Positions 8,894-16,480 of a stretch of 41,449 nt of DNA are shown here, piece by piece. Within the stretch, counting starts at the first letter, position 1. Each line of letters begins with the position of its first letter. Where the stretch lies: NCBI RefSeq assembly GCF_000521215.1, contig NZ_KI928944.1:1-41449 (forward strand), written 5' to 3'. The notes beneath the pieces are model-generated. The model worked only from the letters and a program-made list of their open reading frames with translations. It was not told the origin of the DNA and did not search any database. Origin of the DNA: Labrenzia sp. DG1229 (GTDB taxonomy: Bacteria > Pseudomonadota > Alphaproteobacteria > Rhizobiales > Stappiaceae). Both the position numbers and the translations under genes were made by a program.

Positions 8894-8955
8894 TTGACGG
8901 GGGGCTACAGGTGATCATATGTTGTAAGTTATATGATATTATATGTTACGTAACA
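8894..8955 (+). promoter_or_regulatory. Predicted promoter with operator before the SDR operon
   Basis: TTGACG (8894-8899) with an 18-bp spacer to TATGTT gives a promoter. An interrupted inverted repeat ATCATAT (8914-8920) / ATATGAT (8931-8937) covers the -10 region. Just downstream is a perfect 12-bp palindrome TGTTACGTAACA (8944-8955) carrying the GTTAC half-site also seen at 5571 and, inverted, at 19500. The SDR start is 45 bp further on with GGAGG. Confidence 0.6.
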
Positions 8956-8999
8956 CACGATTATTACGGGCAGGGAGAGAAAGAAGTGGGAGGAAAATC

Positions 9000-9803
9000 A
9001 TGAACGTCGACGGTTTGCGGTTCGTTATTACGGGCGCCTCGCACGGAATTGGCGCTGAGACTGCCAGACTGGCTGCTAGTCATGGTGCAAAGGTCGCTGT
9101 TTCGGATATCGATGACGAGGCAGGTGAAGCGTTGGTCGGAGAAATCCGCGCCGCAGGAGGTACGGCAATATTCGTACATTGCGATGTAACCGATGAAGCT
9201 GAGGTCACCGCACTGATGGATGCAACTGCCAAGGAATTCGGCGGGATTGATGTCTTGCACAACAATGCAGGTGTCCACGAAGCGTCATTTTCATCCGACA
9301 TCGGCGTGAACACGTCGATGCAAACGTTCGATCGCGTCATGAAAATCAATCTCTACTCGGTGTGGATGTGTGCGCTGGCCGCTCTTCCTTACTTGAAAAA
9401 AAGCGACAACGCGTCGGTGATTAATTCGGGATCCATCGGCTCGTTTATCGGTGCCCCTTCCGCGATCGCATATGTGGCCAGCAAGGGCGGGGTGGCTATT
9501 TTGACCAAGTCGATGGCCGTCGAGTTTGCGCCATTCGGAATCCGCGCAAATTGCTATTGCCCTGCCACGGTTGAAACGAAGCTTGTAACCGACTTGGTTG
9601 GTGCACAGGAAAACCCGCAGGAATTTCTCAACATGCTGACTGAAACCCATTTGGTTGGCCGGATCGGTGCGCCGGTCGATGTGGCAAATCTGGTGTGCTT
9701 CCTGGCCAGCAAGGAGGCCGCCTTTGTCAACGGCGTTAACTGGCTGATCGATGGCGGCGCGCTCGCTTGGCGTGCGACTCTCAAGAACATTGGAATGGAG
9801 TAA
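9000..9803 (+). CDS. Short-chain dehydrogenase/reductase
   Basis: A classical SDR of 267 aa that oxidises or reduces an alcohol/ketone with NAD(P)(H). It has the dinucleotide motif TGASHGIG (residues 11-18), an acidic CDV after strand 3, NNAG at 88-91 and the active site Ser145, Tyr158, Lys162 (YVASK). ATG 9000 follows a strong GGGAGG. Asp36 after strand 2 (VSDID) favours NAD(H) over NADP(H). It is the first gene of a unit that continues through the NTF2-like, cyclase and ABC importer genes. The substrate is unknown. Confidence 0.92.
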   Translation: MNVDGLRFVITGASHGIGAETARLAASHGAKVAVSDIDDEAGEALVGEIRAAGGTAIFVHCDVTDEAEVTALMDATAKEFGGIDVLHNNAGVHEASFSSDIGVNTSMQTFDRVMKINLYSVWMCALAALPYLKKSDNASVINSGSIGSFIGAPSAIAYVASKGGVAILTKSMAVEFAPFGIRANCYCPATVETKLVTDLVGAQENPQEFLNMLTETHLVGRIGAPVDVANLVCFLASKEAAFVNGVNWLIDGGALAWRATLKNIGME

Positions 9804-9807
9804 TTCG

Positions 9808-10221
9808 GTGGTGGATAAGAAAAACAATCAGCTTGCCTGGCCGATATTTACATATGCTTGGGCATTCGACGAATGCAATTCCGAGGAACTTGCGACCGTA
9901 TTTACCGAAGATACCAGCATGTCGTGGCAAGTGGAGGGCGGGGCCCTCGAAGGGCCGTTCGCTGGCAGAGACTTGGTCATGGAGAAGGTGTCTGGCCTCA
10001 TGCAGACCCATACCGGTCAATGGCGCCATATCGTTACCAACCAATTAGTTGAAGAGCTCAGCGAGAGTACTGCGACGGTCCTTTCCTATTTTATGCTTCT
10101 CGAGGCGGGAGGGAGCGCGGTCAAACTCATCATGTGCGGCTGGTATCGTGACCAGCTTCGCTTTGAGCGAGGCGAATGGCGAATTGCGGATCGGCATATT
10201 CATATGGACAATGGATTTTAA
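9808..10221 (+). CDS. NTF2-like / SnoaL-type protein
   Basis: A 137 aa cone-shaped alpha+beta fold protein of the SnoaL_4 type. Members act as small isomerases, dehydratases or ligand-binding partners. GTG 9808 is chosen because GGAG (9797-9800) is 7 bp upstream and the gene follows the SDR stop by only 4 bp. Characteristic elements are LATVFTEDTSMSW, GRDLVMEKV, QWRHIVTNQLVE and GWYRDQLRFERGEWRIADR. It is clearly paralogous to the protein at 15874 (shared GRD, WRH, SGWYRD-like and AER/ADR blocks, roughly 45% identical by eye). The co-transcribed SDR and cyclase suggest it handles the same intermediate. Confidence 0.82.
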   Translation: MVDKKNNQLAWPIFTYAWAFDECNSEELATVFTEDTSMSWQVEGGALEGPFAGRDLVMEKVSGLMQTHTGQWRHIVTNQLVEELSESTATVLSYFMLLEAGGSAVKLIMCGWYRDQLRFERGEWRIADRHIHMDNGF

Positions 10222-10230
10222 GGCGAACCA

Positions 10231-11184
10231 ATGTGTGGTGATATACCAAAGTCGATCTCAGCGATGCTCGAAGGCGCGCCAACAGTGTGGGGACACTGGG
10301 GCGACGATGACGAATTGGGAGCGCTCAATTATCTGAGTCCCAATGATGTAATGGCCGCGGCTCAGATAGTTCGACAAGGTAAAACGTTCACCTTACAAGC
10401 ACCTATGGGTTCGCCGGAGGGCGACTATATCTTCCCAACCCGGGACCAGCCAAAACGTGAGATGGTGCGCGATAAGCGGGACTATGAATCGGGTGGCGAA
10501 AAACTCCCCGGTGACTTCAAATTCGCCGAAGACACCTTGCACACTTTCCTGCACGGTACCACGCATATGGACGCACTTGGGCATGCCTGGTGTGGGCGTG
10601 AGTTGTACAACGGATACTCCGACGACAATACGATCGAAGAGATGTCACGTGCTAGTGCGCTTCCGTTGGCACAGCGCGGCGTTGTGGCACGCGGCGTGCT
10701 GCTCGATGTGGCACGTTGGCGCGGTCGCGATTTGCTCGAAAGTGGCGAGGTTGTGACTATCGACGACGTTTTGGCCTGCGCCAAAGACCAAAAGGTCGAA
10801 CTGCGCCCTCGCGATACGCTCTTGCTGCGCACTGGCCGCTTGGGCGCCTATACCGGAGATGCCACCATATTCGACAATCTAATAGAGCCAGGGTTGGTTT
10901 ATAGTCCTGAACTGGTTGACTGGTTTCTGAACACAAAAATTACCGGTCTCGTCACCGACACAATTTGCAACGAAGTCGCGATAGATCCGGCGACTGGTGC
11001 ACTGTGTACCCTGCACATTGCGCTTCAGAGAAATCTCGGTGTGCCGTTCGTCGAATGCGCAGCACTCGACGCTCTTGCCGCTGATTGCACCAGTGATGGT
11101 CAGTACGATTTCATGTACGTCGCCGGGCCAATGAAGATCGTTGGCTCAACCGCCGCACCGGTCAATCCGGTTGCAATAAAGTGA
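10231..11184 (+). CDS. Cyclase-family (KynB-like) metal-dependent hydrolase
   Basis: A 317 aa member of the cyclase superfamily that includes bacterial kynurenine formamidase and isatin hydrolase. The metal-binding motif HGTTHMDALGH (His108, His112, Asp114, His118) is intact, and the substrate-pocket segment LNYLSPNDV is present near the N-terminus. AAGGCG precedes ATG 10231. Family members of this longer type open lactam or amide rings. It is followed by the ABC importer genes, so substrate uptake and ring hydrolysis seem to be made together. Confidence 0.88.
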   Translation: MCGDIPKSISAMLEGAPTVWGHWGDDDELGALNYLSPNDVMAAAQIVRQGKTFTLQAPMGSPEGDYIFPTRDQPKREMVRDKRDYESGGEKLPGDFKFAEDTLHTFLHGTTHMDALGHAWCGRELYNGYSDDNTIEEMSRASALPLAQRGVVARGVLLDVARWRGRDLLESGEVVTIDDVLACAKDQKVELRPRDTLLLRTGRLGAYTGDATIFDNLIEPGLVYSPELVDWFLNTKITGLVTDTICNEVAIDPATGALCTLHIALQRNLGVPFVECAALDALAADCTSDGQYDFMYVAGPMKIVGSTAAPVNPVAIK

Positions 11185-11243
11185 TTTCTTTAGAGCGTTC
11201 TTCACCCTCTGATCAGCGGCACTCGCATTCGAAAGGATTGAAA

Positions 11244-12284
11244 ATGGCTATTAAAAACAACGCAATGCTTGCGTTTCTTGTTGGGGCAGCGGCAAGCTTG
11301 AGTACGGCAAGTGCACTAGCTGATCCTATATCGATTGACATCGGCGAAGGAAGAACTGTTCAGGTTGAGGAAAAATTGCGCATTGCATTCATCACGCCTG
11401 GCTCAAATAACCTTTACGTCCAGGCAGGTATTTTGGCCGCAAAGGAAACTGCAGAGGAGGCCGGTGCTGAACTGACCATCCTTGATGCGAACTGGGATGC
11501 TGGTGCTTATTTCCGCCAACTCCAAAACGTGCTCGCATCGAACCGATACAACGCTGTGGTTGTCGAACCGGTCGATCCGAACCAGATCTGCGATATTGTC
11601 TCCAAAAAAGCCGCCGATGCCGGCGTGGTCGCCGTAACTGTCAATGCGCCGATTTGCGGTCGAGCCCGAAAAACAGGCGACGAGATGTGGACTCCAGGCA
11701 CATTAGCCCATGTGGGCGGAAGCCAAACCGAGGACGCCTTCAAACGTTGGCTCGATAAGATGGTCACGGACAATCCCGGTCCAGAGAAAGTCGCGATTCT
11801 GGTCGGGCCTCCATTGGCGGCTAACACGCTAAATGCAATCGCCGCGATTGATCAGGTCAAATCTGAACATCCCGAATTCGACATTGTCGTTGTAAAGGAA
11901 GCACAGTACCTCATTGAAGAGGGCTACAACCTTGCTCAGAGCATACTGCAGGCCAATCCGGATCTCACAGTCTTTGCTGCTGCCTATTCCGACGTAACAC
12001 GGGGCGCCATACAGGCCATCAAGGGCGCAGGGAAAGAAGGCACGATCGAGGTTTATGATTTTGGCGGCAACAGCTGGTCCATTGAAGAAATAAAGGCCGG
12101 ACGCATCGCCATGACAAGCGTGATGTTGCCTTATAGCGAGATGGCCACTGCCATTCAGTCCCTTGCTGATGCCTGGGCCGGTAAACCCGTCAAGCGCGTC
12201 TATGACATGGCGGACGCGGAGACTGTTCCTGGCACACCACTGATCTCGCAAGGGAATATCGACAAGTTCACGCCGGAATTTTGA
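11244..12284 (+). CDS. Sugar-type ABC importer, periplasmic binding protein
   Basis: A 346 aa periplasmic binding protein of the RbsB/Peripla_BP_4 type that captures the substrate for the CUT2 importer encoded next. ATG 11244 follows AAAGGA and gives a clear Sec signal (MAIKNNAMLAFLVGAAASLS with a cleavage near ALAD). The mature part shows the usual alternation: KLRIAFITPGSNNLYVQAG, NRYNAVVVEPVDPNQI, VAILVGPPLAANTLNAI and a C-terminal TSVMLPYSEMATAI. Substrates of this class include pentoses, autoinducer-2 and other polyols or cyclic compounds; the ligand here is unknown. It starts 59 bp after the cyclase gene, probably in the same unit. Confidence 0.9.
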   Translation: MAIKNNAMLAFLVGAAASLSTASALADPISIDIGEGRTVQVEEKLRIAFITPGSNNLYVQAGILAAKETAEEAGAELTILDANWDAGAYFRQLQNVLASNRYNAVVVEPVDPNQICDIVSKKAADAGVVAVTVNAPICGRARKTGDEMWTPGTLAHVGGSQTEDAFKRWLDKMVTDNPGPEKVAILVGPPLAANTLNAIAAIDQVKSEHPEFDIVVVKEAQYLIEEGYNLAQSILQANPDLTVFAAAYSDVTRGAIQAIKGAGKEGTIEVYDFGGNSWSIEEIKAGRIAMTSVMLPYSEMATAIQSLADAWAGKPVKRVYDMADAETVPGTPLISQGNIDKFTPEF

Positions 12285-12303
12285 GCGAAATCGGAGCTCC
12301 GCA

Positions 12304-13833
12304 TTGGAAGAACCTCCGGCAATTCATGCGCGTGACATAAGCAAACAATTCGGCGCCACGCAGGCATTGGACAGTGTCTCTTTGGAAATTGCGCGTGGGT
12401 CTGTGCACGCGTTGGTCGGCGAGAACGGCGCGGGGAAATCTACCTTTCTGGGTATTCTGTCTGGCCGTCTTTCACTCTCGGTCGGCGGAATAGAGGTATT
12501 TGGATCCTCCTTCATCTCTGGTGAACCACGGTCCGCTCATCGTGCTGGAGTGTTTGCCATCTATCAGGAACTGACCATTGTGCCGGCCATGAGCGCCTGT
12601 GAAAACGTATTTTTGGGCCAACAGTTGTCGTACATGGGCTTGCTCTCTCGGCGTAAGATGCGCAAGAGGTTCAAGCGGTTATGCGCTCGGCTAAAGATCC
12701 ATATCGATCCTGATATTCGTGCTGATACTTTGTCGATTGCAAAGCAGCAAACACTCGAAATTATGCGGGCGCTTGAAGCCGACGCCCGACTTCTGCTGTT
12801 CGACGAACCAACTGCGGCTCTAACTCCTGCAGAACGTGTGGCCTTTTATGAAGTCCTGCAAGACCTGCGCGCTTCAGGCGTAACCATCGTCTTTGTCAGT
12901 CACAATCTCGACGAGGTGCTGGCACTTTCTGACAATGTCACAGTGTTTCGTGATGGCATGGTGGTTGAGACCAATCCTTCCAAGGCGTGGACCAAAAAGT
13001 CGCTTGTAGCGGCCATGCTCGGTCGAAGCTCGCCTGTGGCTAAAGATGTCGCGAAAACCTGGCCAGTGGCATCAATGGACACTTCCTTGATGCGAGTGAG
13101 CCGACTGTCTGTTCAGGGACGTGTCACAAATGTCAGCTTCGATCTTCGAGCGGGCGAAATCGTCGGAATTGCAGGACTGGTCGGGTCCGGCCGTACCGAG
13201 GTATTGAGAGCGCTGTCCGGTGCGCCCGTTGGGGTTGCGACCGGGCAAATAGAGATTGAGGACGGGGGAACACGCTCGCTACCGCGTACGCCACGTGAAG
13301 CACTTGCATGTGGTATCGCCCTTTTGCCTGAGAACCGTAAAGCGGAGGGCCTTCTCCCGGCCTTGACTGGCGCTGAGAACATTGTCGCGTCAGATTATAG
13401 AAAAGCCAGCCGGGGAGGAGCGTTCCTTTCTCGCGGCTCCGTCAACCGCGCAGCCAAGGTCGCCTCAACACCGCTCGAAATACGAGAAGACTTTCTGGCG
13501 CGCAATGCGCGCTACCTTTCAGGCGGCAATCAACAAAAGCTAATGCTCGCGAGATGGATTCATCATTTGCCACGCATTTTTTTGTGTGATGAGCCGACGC
13601 GCGGCATCGATGTCGGCGCGAAACGGCACGTTCTCAAACACCTCAAGTCACTGGCTGCAAAGGGTATCGGTGTGATTCTGGTTTCGTCTGAATTGGAGGA
13701 GATCGCGGAAATCAGCGATCGCGTACTAGTTCTGTCAGATGGTTATCTGGCAGCGACGCTTGATCGTACCGAGGGGATCATAACGGTCAATCGCATGCTC
13801 GAAGCCGCCTTTGGCGCGAATGAAATCAAATGA
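12304..13833 (+). CDS. Sugar-type ABC importer, double ATPase (RbsA/MglA-like)
   Basis: Energises the importer. A 509 aa protein with two ATPase halves, as usual for CUT2 systems. The first half has Walker A GENGAGKST (about 39-47) and Walker B LLLFDEPTAAL. The second half has the degenerate P-loop GLVGSGRTE typical of RbsA and the signature LSGGNQQKLMLARW with CDEPTRGIDVGAK. The start is TTG 12304 with GGAG about 8 bp upstream. The gene overlaps the permease start by 4 bp (ATGA), which implies translational coupling. Confidence 0.93.
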   Translation: MEEPPAIHARDISKQFGATQALDSVSLEIARGSVHALVGENGAGKSTFLGILSGRLSLSVGGIEVFGSSFISGEPRSAHRAGVFAIYQELTIVPAMSACENVFLGQQLSYMGLLSRRKMRKRFKRLCARLKIHIDPDIRADTLSIAKQQTLEIMRALEADARLLLFDEPTAALTPAERVAFYEVLQDLRASGVTIVFVSHNLDEVLALSDNVTVFRDGMVVETNPSKAWTKKSLVAAMLGRSSPVAKDVAKTWPVASMDTSLMRVSRLSVQGRVTNVSFDLRAGEIVGIAGLVGSGRTEVLRALSGAPVGVATGQIEIEDGGTRSLPRTPREALACGIALLPENRKAEGLLPALTGAENIVASDYRKASRGGAFLSRGSVNRAAKVASTPLEIREDFLARNARYLSGGNQQKLMLARWIHHLPRIFLCDEPTRGIDVGAKRHVLKHLKSLAAKGIGVILVSSELEEIAEISDRVLVLSDGYLAATLDRTEGIITVNRMLEAAFGANEIK

Positions 13834-14834
13834 CAACACGAAAAATCAAATCGAAAACATCTCAGCTCACGGAGATCTCGGCGGTTCGGACCGGTGCGCC
13901 ATTGTCCATGTCAGGGCTCCTCGATTTGGGTATGATCTGGGTTCTCCTAGCGCTTGTTGCTGCAGCTTCATTCTTCTACGATGGCTTTTTGTCCATCAAC
14001 AATTTACGCAATGTCCTAAGCCAAAACGCGCCGGTCGCGATCGCAGCTTTGGGCATGACTTTCGTCATCATCGCACGCGGCTTTGATCTGTCCGTCGGGG
14101 CTATTTTCGGGATTGGCGCAGTCGTCTACGCGGGTCTTGCGCGATACGGGTTGCCGCTGCCTCTTGCCGCTTGTGCGACGATAGCGATCGGCATGGCGGC
14201 GGGGGCGTCCAATGGAATGATAGTAACGCTATTGCGGGTCAATCCCTTCGTTGCGACCTTGGGGACCGCATCGGTTTTCGGCGGTGTTGCTGTTCTCATC
14301 AGCGGATCGGCACCAGTGATTGTTTCTGAGCGTGCATTTCAGAGCCTCGGGAGTGATTCATTTGCCGGCGTACCCTATTCGGTACTCTTGTTGCTGTTGG
14401 CTTTCATTGTGGGAACACTCGTCCTTCAATACACAGTTTACGGGCGAGCACTATTTGCAGTGGGAGGCAACGACGAGGCAAGCCATTTGGCAGGTCTGCC
14501 GGTCAAATTTCTGCGTATCTCTACCTATGTCATTTCCGGTGTCTGCGGTGCTGTTGGCGGCATCATCGTTTCCTCACGGCTTGGGGTAGGGCAGGCGGAT
14601 ATGGGGTCAACCGTCGCGCTTGATGCTATTGCAATCGTGGTAATAGGCGGAACGTCACTTTTTGGCGGCGAGGGTGCTCTCTGGCGTACGGCCGTTGGTG
14701 CCATGATCCTGGCGGTTCTCAATAATCTGTTCGATTCCATGGCGATTTCCTCAAGTTGGCAGGAAATCGTCAAGGGCGGAATCATCATATTCGCGGTAGC
14801 CATTGACGTCTTTGCTCGGACGCGGCGCACCTGA
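13830..14834 (+). CDS. Sugar-type ABC importer, permease (RbsC-like)
   Basis: A 334 aa inner-membrane permease with about eight to ten hydrophobic segments, forming the channel as a homodimer. The family motif FVIIARGFDLSVGAIFG (near residue 75) and the late GGTSLFGGEGALWRTAVGAMILAVLNN are the RbsC/BPD_transp_2 signature. ATG overlaps the preceding stop. It ends the 9000-14834 unit; the next gene is 100 bp away with its own predicted promoter. Confidence 0.93.
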   Translation: MTTRKIKSKTSQLTEISAVRTGAPLSMSGLLDLGMIWVLLALVAAASFFYDGFLSINNLRNVLSQNAPVAIAALGMTFVIIARGFDLSVGAIFGIGAVVYAGLARYGLPLPLAACATIAIGMAAGASNGMIVTLLRVNPFVATLGTASVFGGVAVLISGSAPVIVSERAFQSLGSDSFAGVPYSVLLLLLAFIVGTLVLQYTVYGRALFAVGGNDEASHLAGLPVKFLRISTYVISGVCGAVGGIIVSSRLGVGQADMGSTVALDAIAIVVIGGTSLFGGEGALWRTAVGAMILAVLNNLFDSMAISSSWQEIVKGGIIIFAVAIDVFARTRRT

Positions 14835-14838
14835 TGCG

Positions 14839-14868
14839 TTGACATATATCTTATAAGATATTAATTAT
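14839..14868 (+). promoter_or_regulatory. Strong predicted promoter containing a perfect 16-bp operator palindrome
   Basis: A consensus TTGACA -35 (14839-14844) is followed, in the spacer, by the perfect palindrome ATATCTTATAAGATAT (14846-14861), then a TAATTA or TTATAC -10. An operator filling the spacer would block RNA polymerase. Its left part, ATATCTTATAA, recurs at 22845-22855. It drives the unit holding the proposed F420-0 importer. Confidence 0.65.
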
Positions 14869-14934
14869 ACCAAATAAGTCGATTTATCGGCCTAGGCGTC
14901 ATCGCGCCGTTAAAAACGAATGGAGGAGGAGACT

Positions 14935-15726
14935 ATGTCAATCAGAGTGCTGCTGGCCGTATTGGCCTTACTGGGAGCTGCGACAAGTTCTAGCTTTGCG
15001 CAGGAGGTTACTCTGCACTACAGTGATGGGCGACCTGAGACCGTCGGCATCGAACAGATCAACAAGGTGCTACGCCCGATCGGGGTCCGAGCCAGCTCCG
15101 TTGCTATACCCGAAGCCGCCGCACCCATCTTGAAAGCGTCTTTGGAACGAGGACTAACCCCAGAAGAGTCGACGCAATTGTTGTCGATTTTCGCTTTGAC
15201 GCGCGAACAGTTGCTCGAACAGATCGACCTGGCCGGGCGCACGCCTGAAACGCGCCGCGGTGGTTATCTCGCAACACATGAGCCGGACGTTGATCCGTAT
15301 CCGAAGGTCTACGACAATGCGCAGATGACTCCCGACATTTTGACTTGGGTTCTGGGGCACTTCGGCAAATTTCACGTCAACAGCTCGGACGATGGCCATG
15401 GCAATGACGAAGTCATGACGGTTCTGTCCGCTGGGCCATGGCATTGGTTTTGGCAATTACACGATGGCACGGTGGTCAAATTGAAAATTGACATCGAAGA
15501 CGGTGGTCCCGGTTTGCGTCTCAGCTACCCGGGATTGGGACCCCACGCCGCGTGGGGAAATCTTGAGAACGGAATTGTCGTGGCCTATGTGCACGGACCC
15601 GAAACCTTTGTGGTGCGGTATGAAGAGACCGCGGTTGGTGGTGCTGGCTATTCGGATATCCTGGGCACCAATCCATGGATTGATTTCTCAGGTGACAAGC
15701 CTGTCCTTCTGGACAGCATTCAGTAA
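14935..15726 (+). CDS. Exported protein of unknown function
   Basis: A 263 aa protein with a Sec signal peptide (positively charged start, hydrophobic core LLAVLALLGAATSSS, cleavage near FAQE). ATG 14935 follows GGAGGAGGA; an upstream ATG at 14920 would add 5 residues. The mature protein has an N-terminal part likely rich in helices (QINKVLRPIGV, LTPEESTQLLSIFALTREQ) and a C-terminal part rich in Trp, Gly and His (HVNSSDDGHGNDEVMTVLS, GPWHWFWQLHDG, LSYPGLGPHAAWG, YVHGPETFVVRYEE) that looks like a beta-rich ligand-binding or catalytic domain. I do not recognise the family. It is the first gene after the best operator of the region, so it should respond to the pathway inducer. Confidence 0.75.
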   Translation: MSIRVLLAVLALLGAATSSSFAQEVTLHYSDGRPETVGIEQINKVLRPIGVRASSVAIPEAAAPILKASLERGLTPEESTQLLSIFALTREQLLEQIDLAGRTPETRRGGYLATHEPDVDPYPKVYDNAQMTPDILTWVLGHFGKFHVNSSDDGHGNDEVMTVLSAGPWHWFWQLHDGTVVKLKIDIEDGGPGLRLSYPGLGPHAAWGNLENGIVVAYVHGPETFVVRYEETAVGGAGYSDILGTNPWIDFSGDKPVLLDSIQ

Positions 15727-15761
15727 CGCAACGCGTCCCGATGATGTCGGTGGACCGACTA

Positions 15762-15807
15762 CAAGTGTCGGCAGATTTGCAAAGTAGCGCCGATCTGCCG
15801 ACACTTG
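15762..15807 (+). repeat. 15-bp perfect inverted repeat (hairpin) between two genes
   Basis: CAAGTGTCGGCAGAT (15762-15776) and its exact complement ATCTGCCGACACTTG (15793-15807) are separated by 16 bases. In RNA this would be a very stable hairpin. There is no T run after it, so it is not a classic intrinsic terminator; it may terminate partially, protect the upstream mRNA or set relative expression of the two flanking genes. Confidence 0.75.
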
Positions 15808-15873
15808 ATTGACTGCGCACTTCTGCAATCGTCACGCAAACCCAGTGCAACCTCAGAAATAGGAGTGGAGTAA

Positions 15874-16335
15874 ATGAGCGACGCAACAGATTACCACAAG
15901 GCACCTCTAGACTGGCCTCTCTTTATCAATGCATTGGGGTTTGACGAAGACAAGATCGAAAATGTCGCCGCCAGTTTTACCGATGATATTTCCATATCTT
16001 GGCGGGTGGCTGACGGCGAGATCAATGGTCCGTATTCCGGCAGAGATGCGGTCATTGATAAAGTACTGTCTTTGATGAACACACATGAAGGGCGTTGGAG
16101 GCACGTCACCACCAATGTCATTGTTGAAGAGCGAAAAGGACAGACTGCGACCGTCAGGTCATATTTTATTCTGCTGGAAGCGGCGGGTGGTCCTGTACGC
16201 ATTCTGATGAGTGGTTGGTACCGAGATAAGCTGCAATTCAAAGACGGTGCCTGGCGCATGGCCGAGCGGTTTATCCAACAGGACAATACCTTCGACCATT
16301 TGCGCTATGTCGATGGCGCCTGGCAAAAAGTGTAG
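15874..16335 (+). CDS. NTF2-like / SnoaL-type protein, second paralogue
   Basis: 153 aa, the same fold as the protein at 9808 and aligned with it almost end to end: WPLFINALGFDE, FTDDISISWRV, SGRDAVIDKV, GRWRHVTTNVIVEE, LMSGWYRDKLQFKDGAWRMAER. It has about 16 extra C-terminal residues (DHLRYVDGAWQKV). GGAGTGGAG precedes the ATG. Two related copies in separate units of the same region suggest two sequential steps, or two subunits of one protein. The exact reaction is not predictable. Confidence 0.82.
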   Translation: MSDATDYHKAPLDWPLFINALGFDEDKIENVAASFTDDISISWRVADGEINGPYSGRDAVIDKVLSLMNTHEGRWRHVTTNVIVEERKGQTATVRSYFILLEAAGGPVRILMSGWYRDKLQFKDGAWRMAERFIQQDNTFDHLRYVDGAWQKV

Positions 16336-16455
16336 AAATCGGGATTCCGCTGGAAGTGGCGGTTTGCACAGTAAGAACTAAAGGTTGTTTCGAGACGATG
16401 CGCTTTTCATAGTTTGCAGCATAAGCTCGTCCCATTGGCGGGCCGACTTTCGAAG

Positions 16456-16476
16456 AACCTCTTTTCTCTAGAGGTT
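16456..16476 (+). promoter_or_regulatory. Hairpin that hides the ribosome binding site of the importer gene
   Basis: AACCTCT (16456-16462) pairs perfectly with AGAGGTT (16470-16476) across a 7-base loop. The right arm contains the only Shine-Dalgarno sequence (AGAGG) of the gene starting at 16481. Translation of the binding protein could therefore be limited or regulated. No B12-riboswitch conserved box is seen in the 145-bp leader. Confidence 0.45.
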
Positions 16477-16480
16477 TGCT

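Noticed and set aside
16336..16480. Possible cobalamin riboswitch before the BtuF-like gene
   Set aside because: The leader is only 145 bp and I see no B12-box-like sequence, only the small Shine-Dalgarno-masking hairpin.
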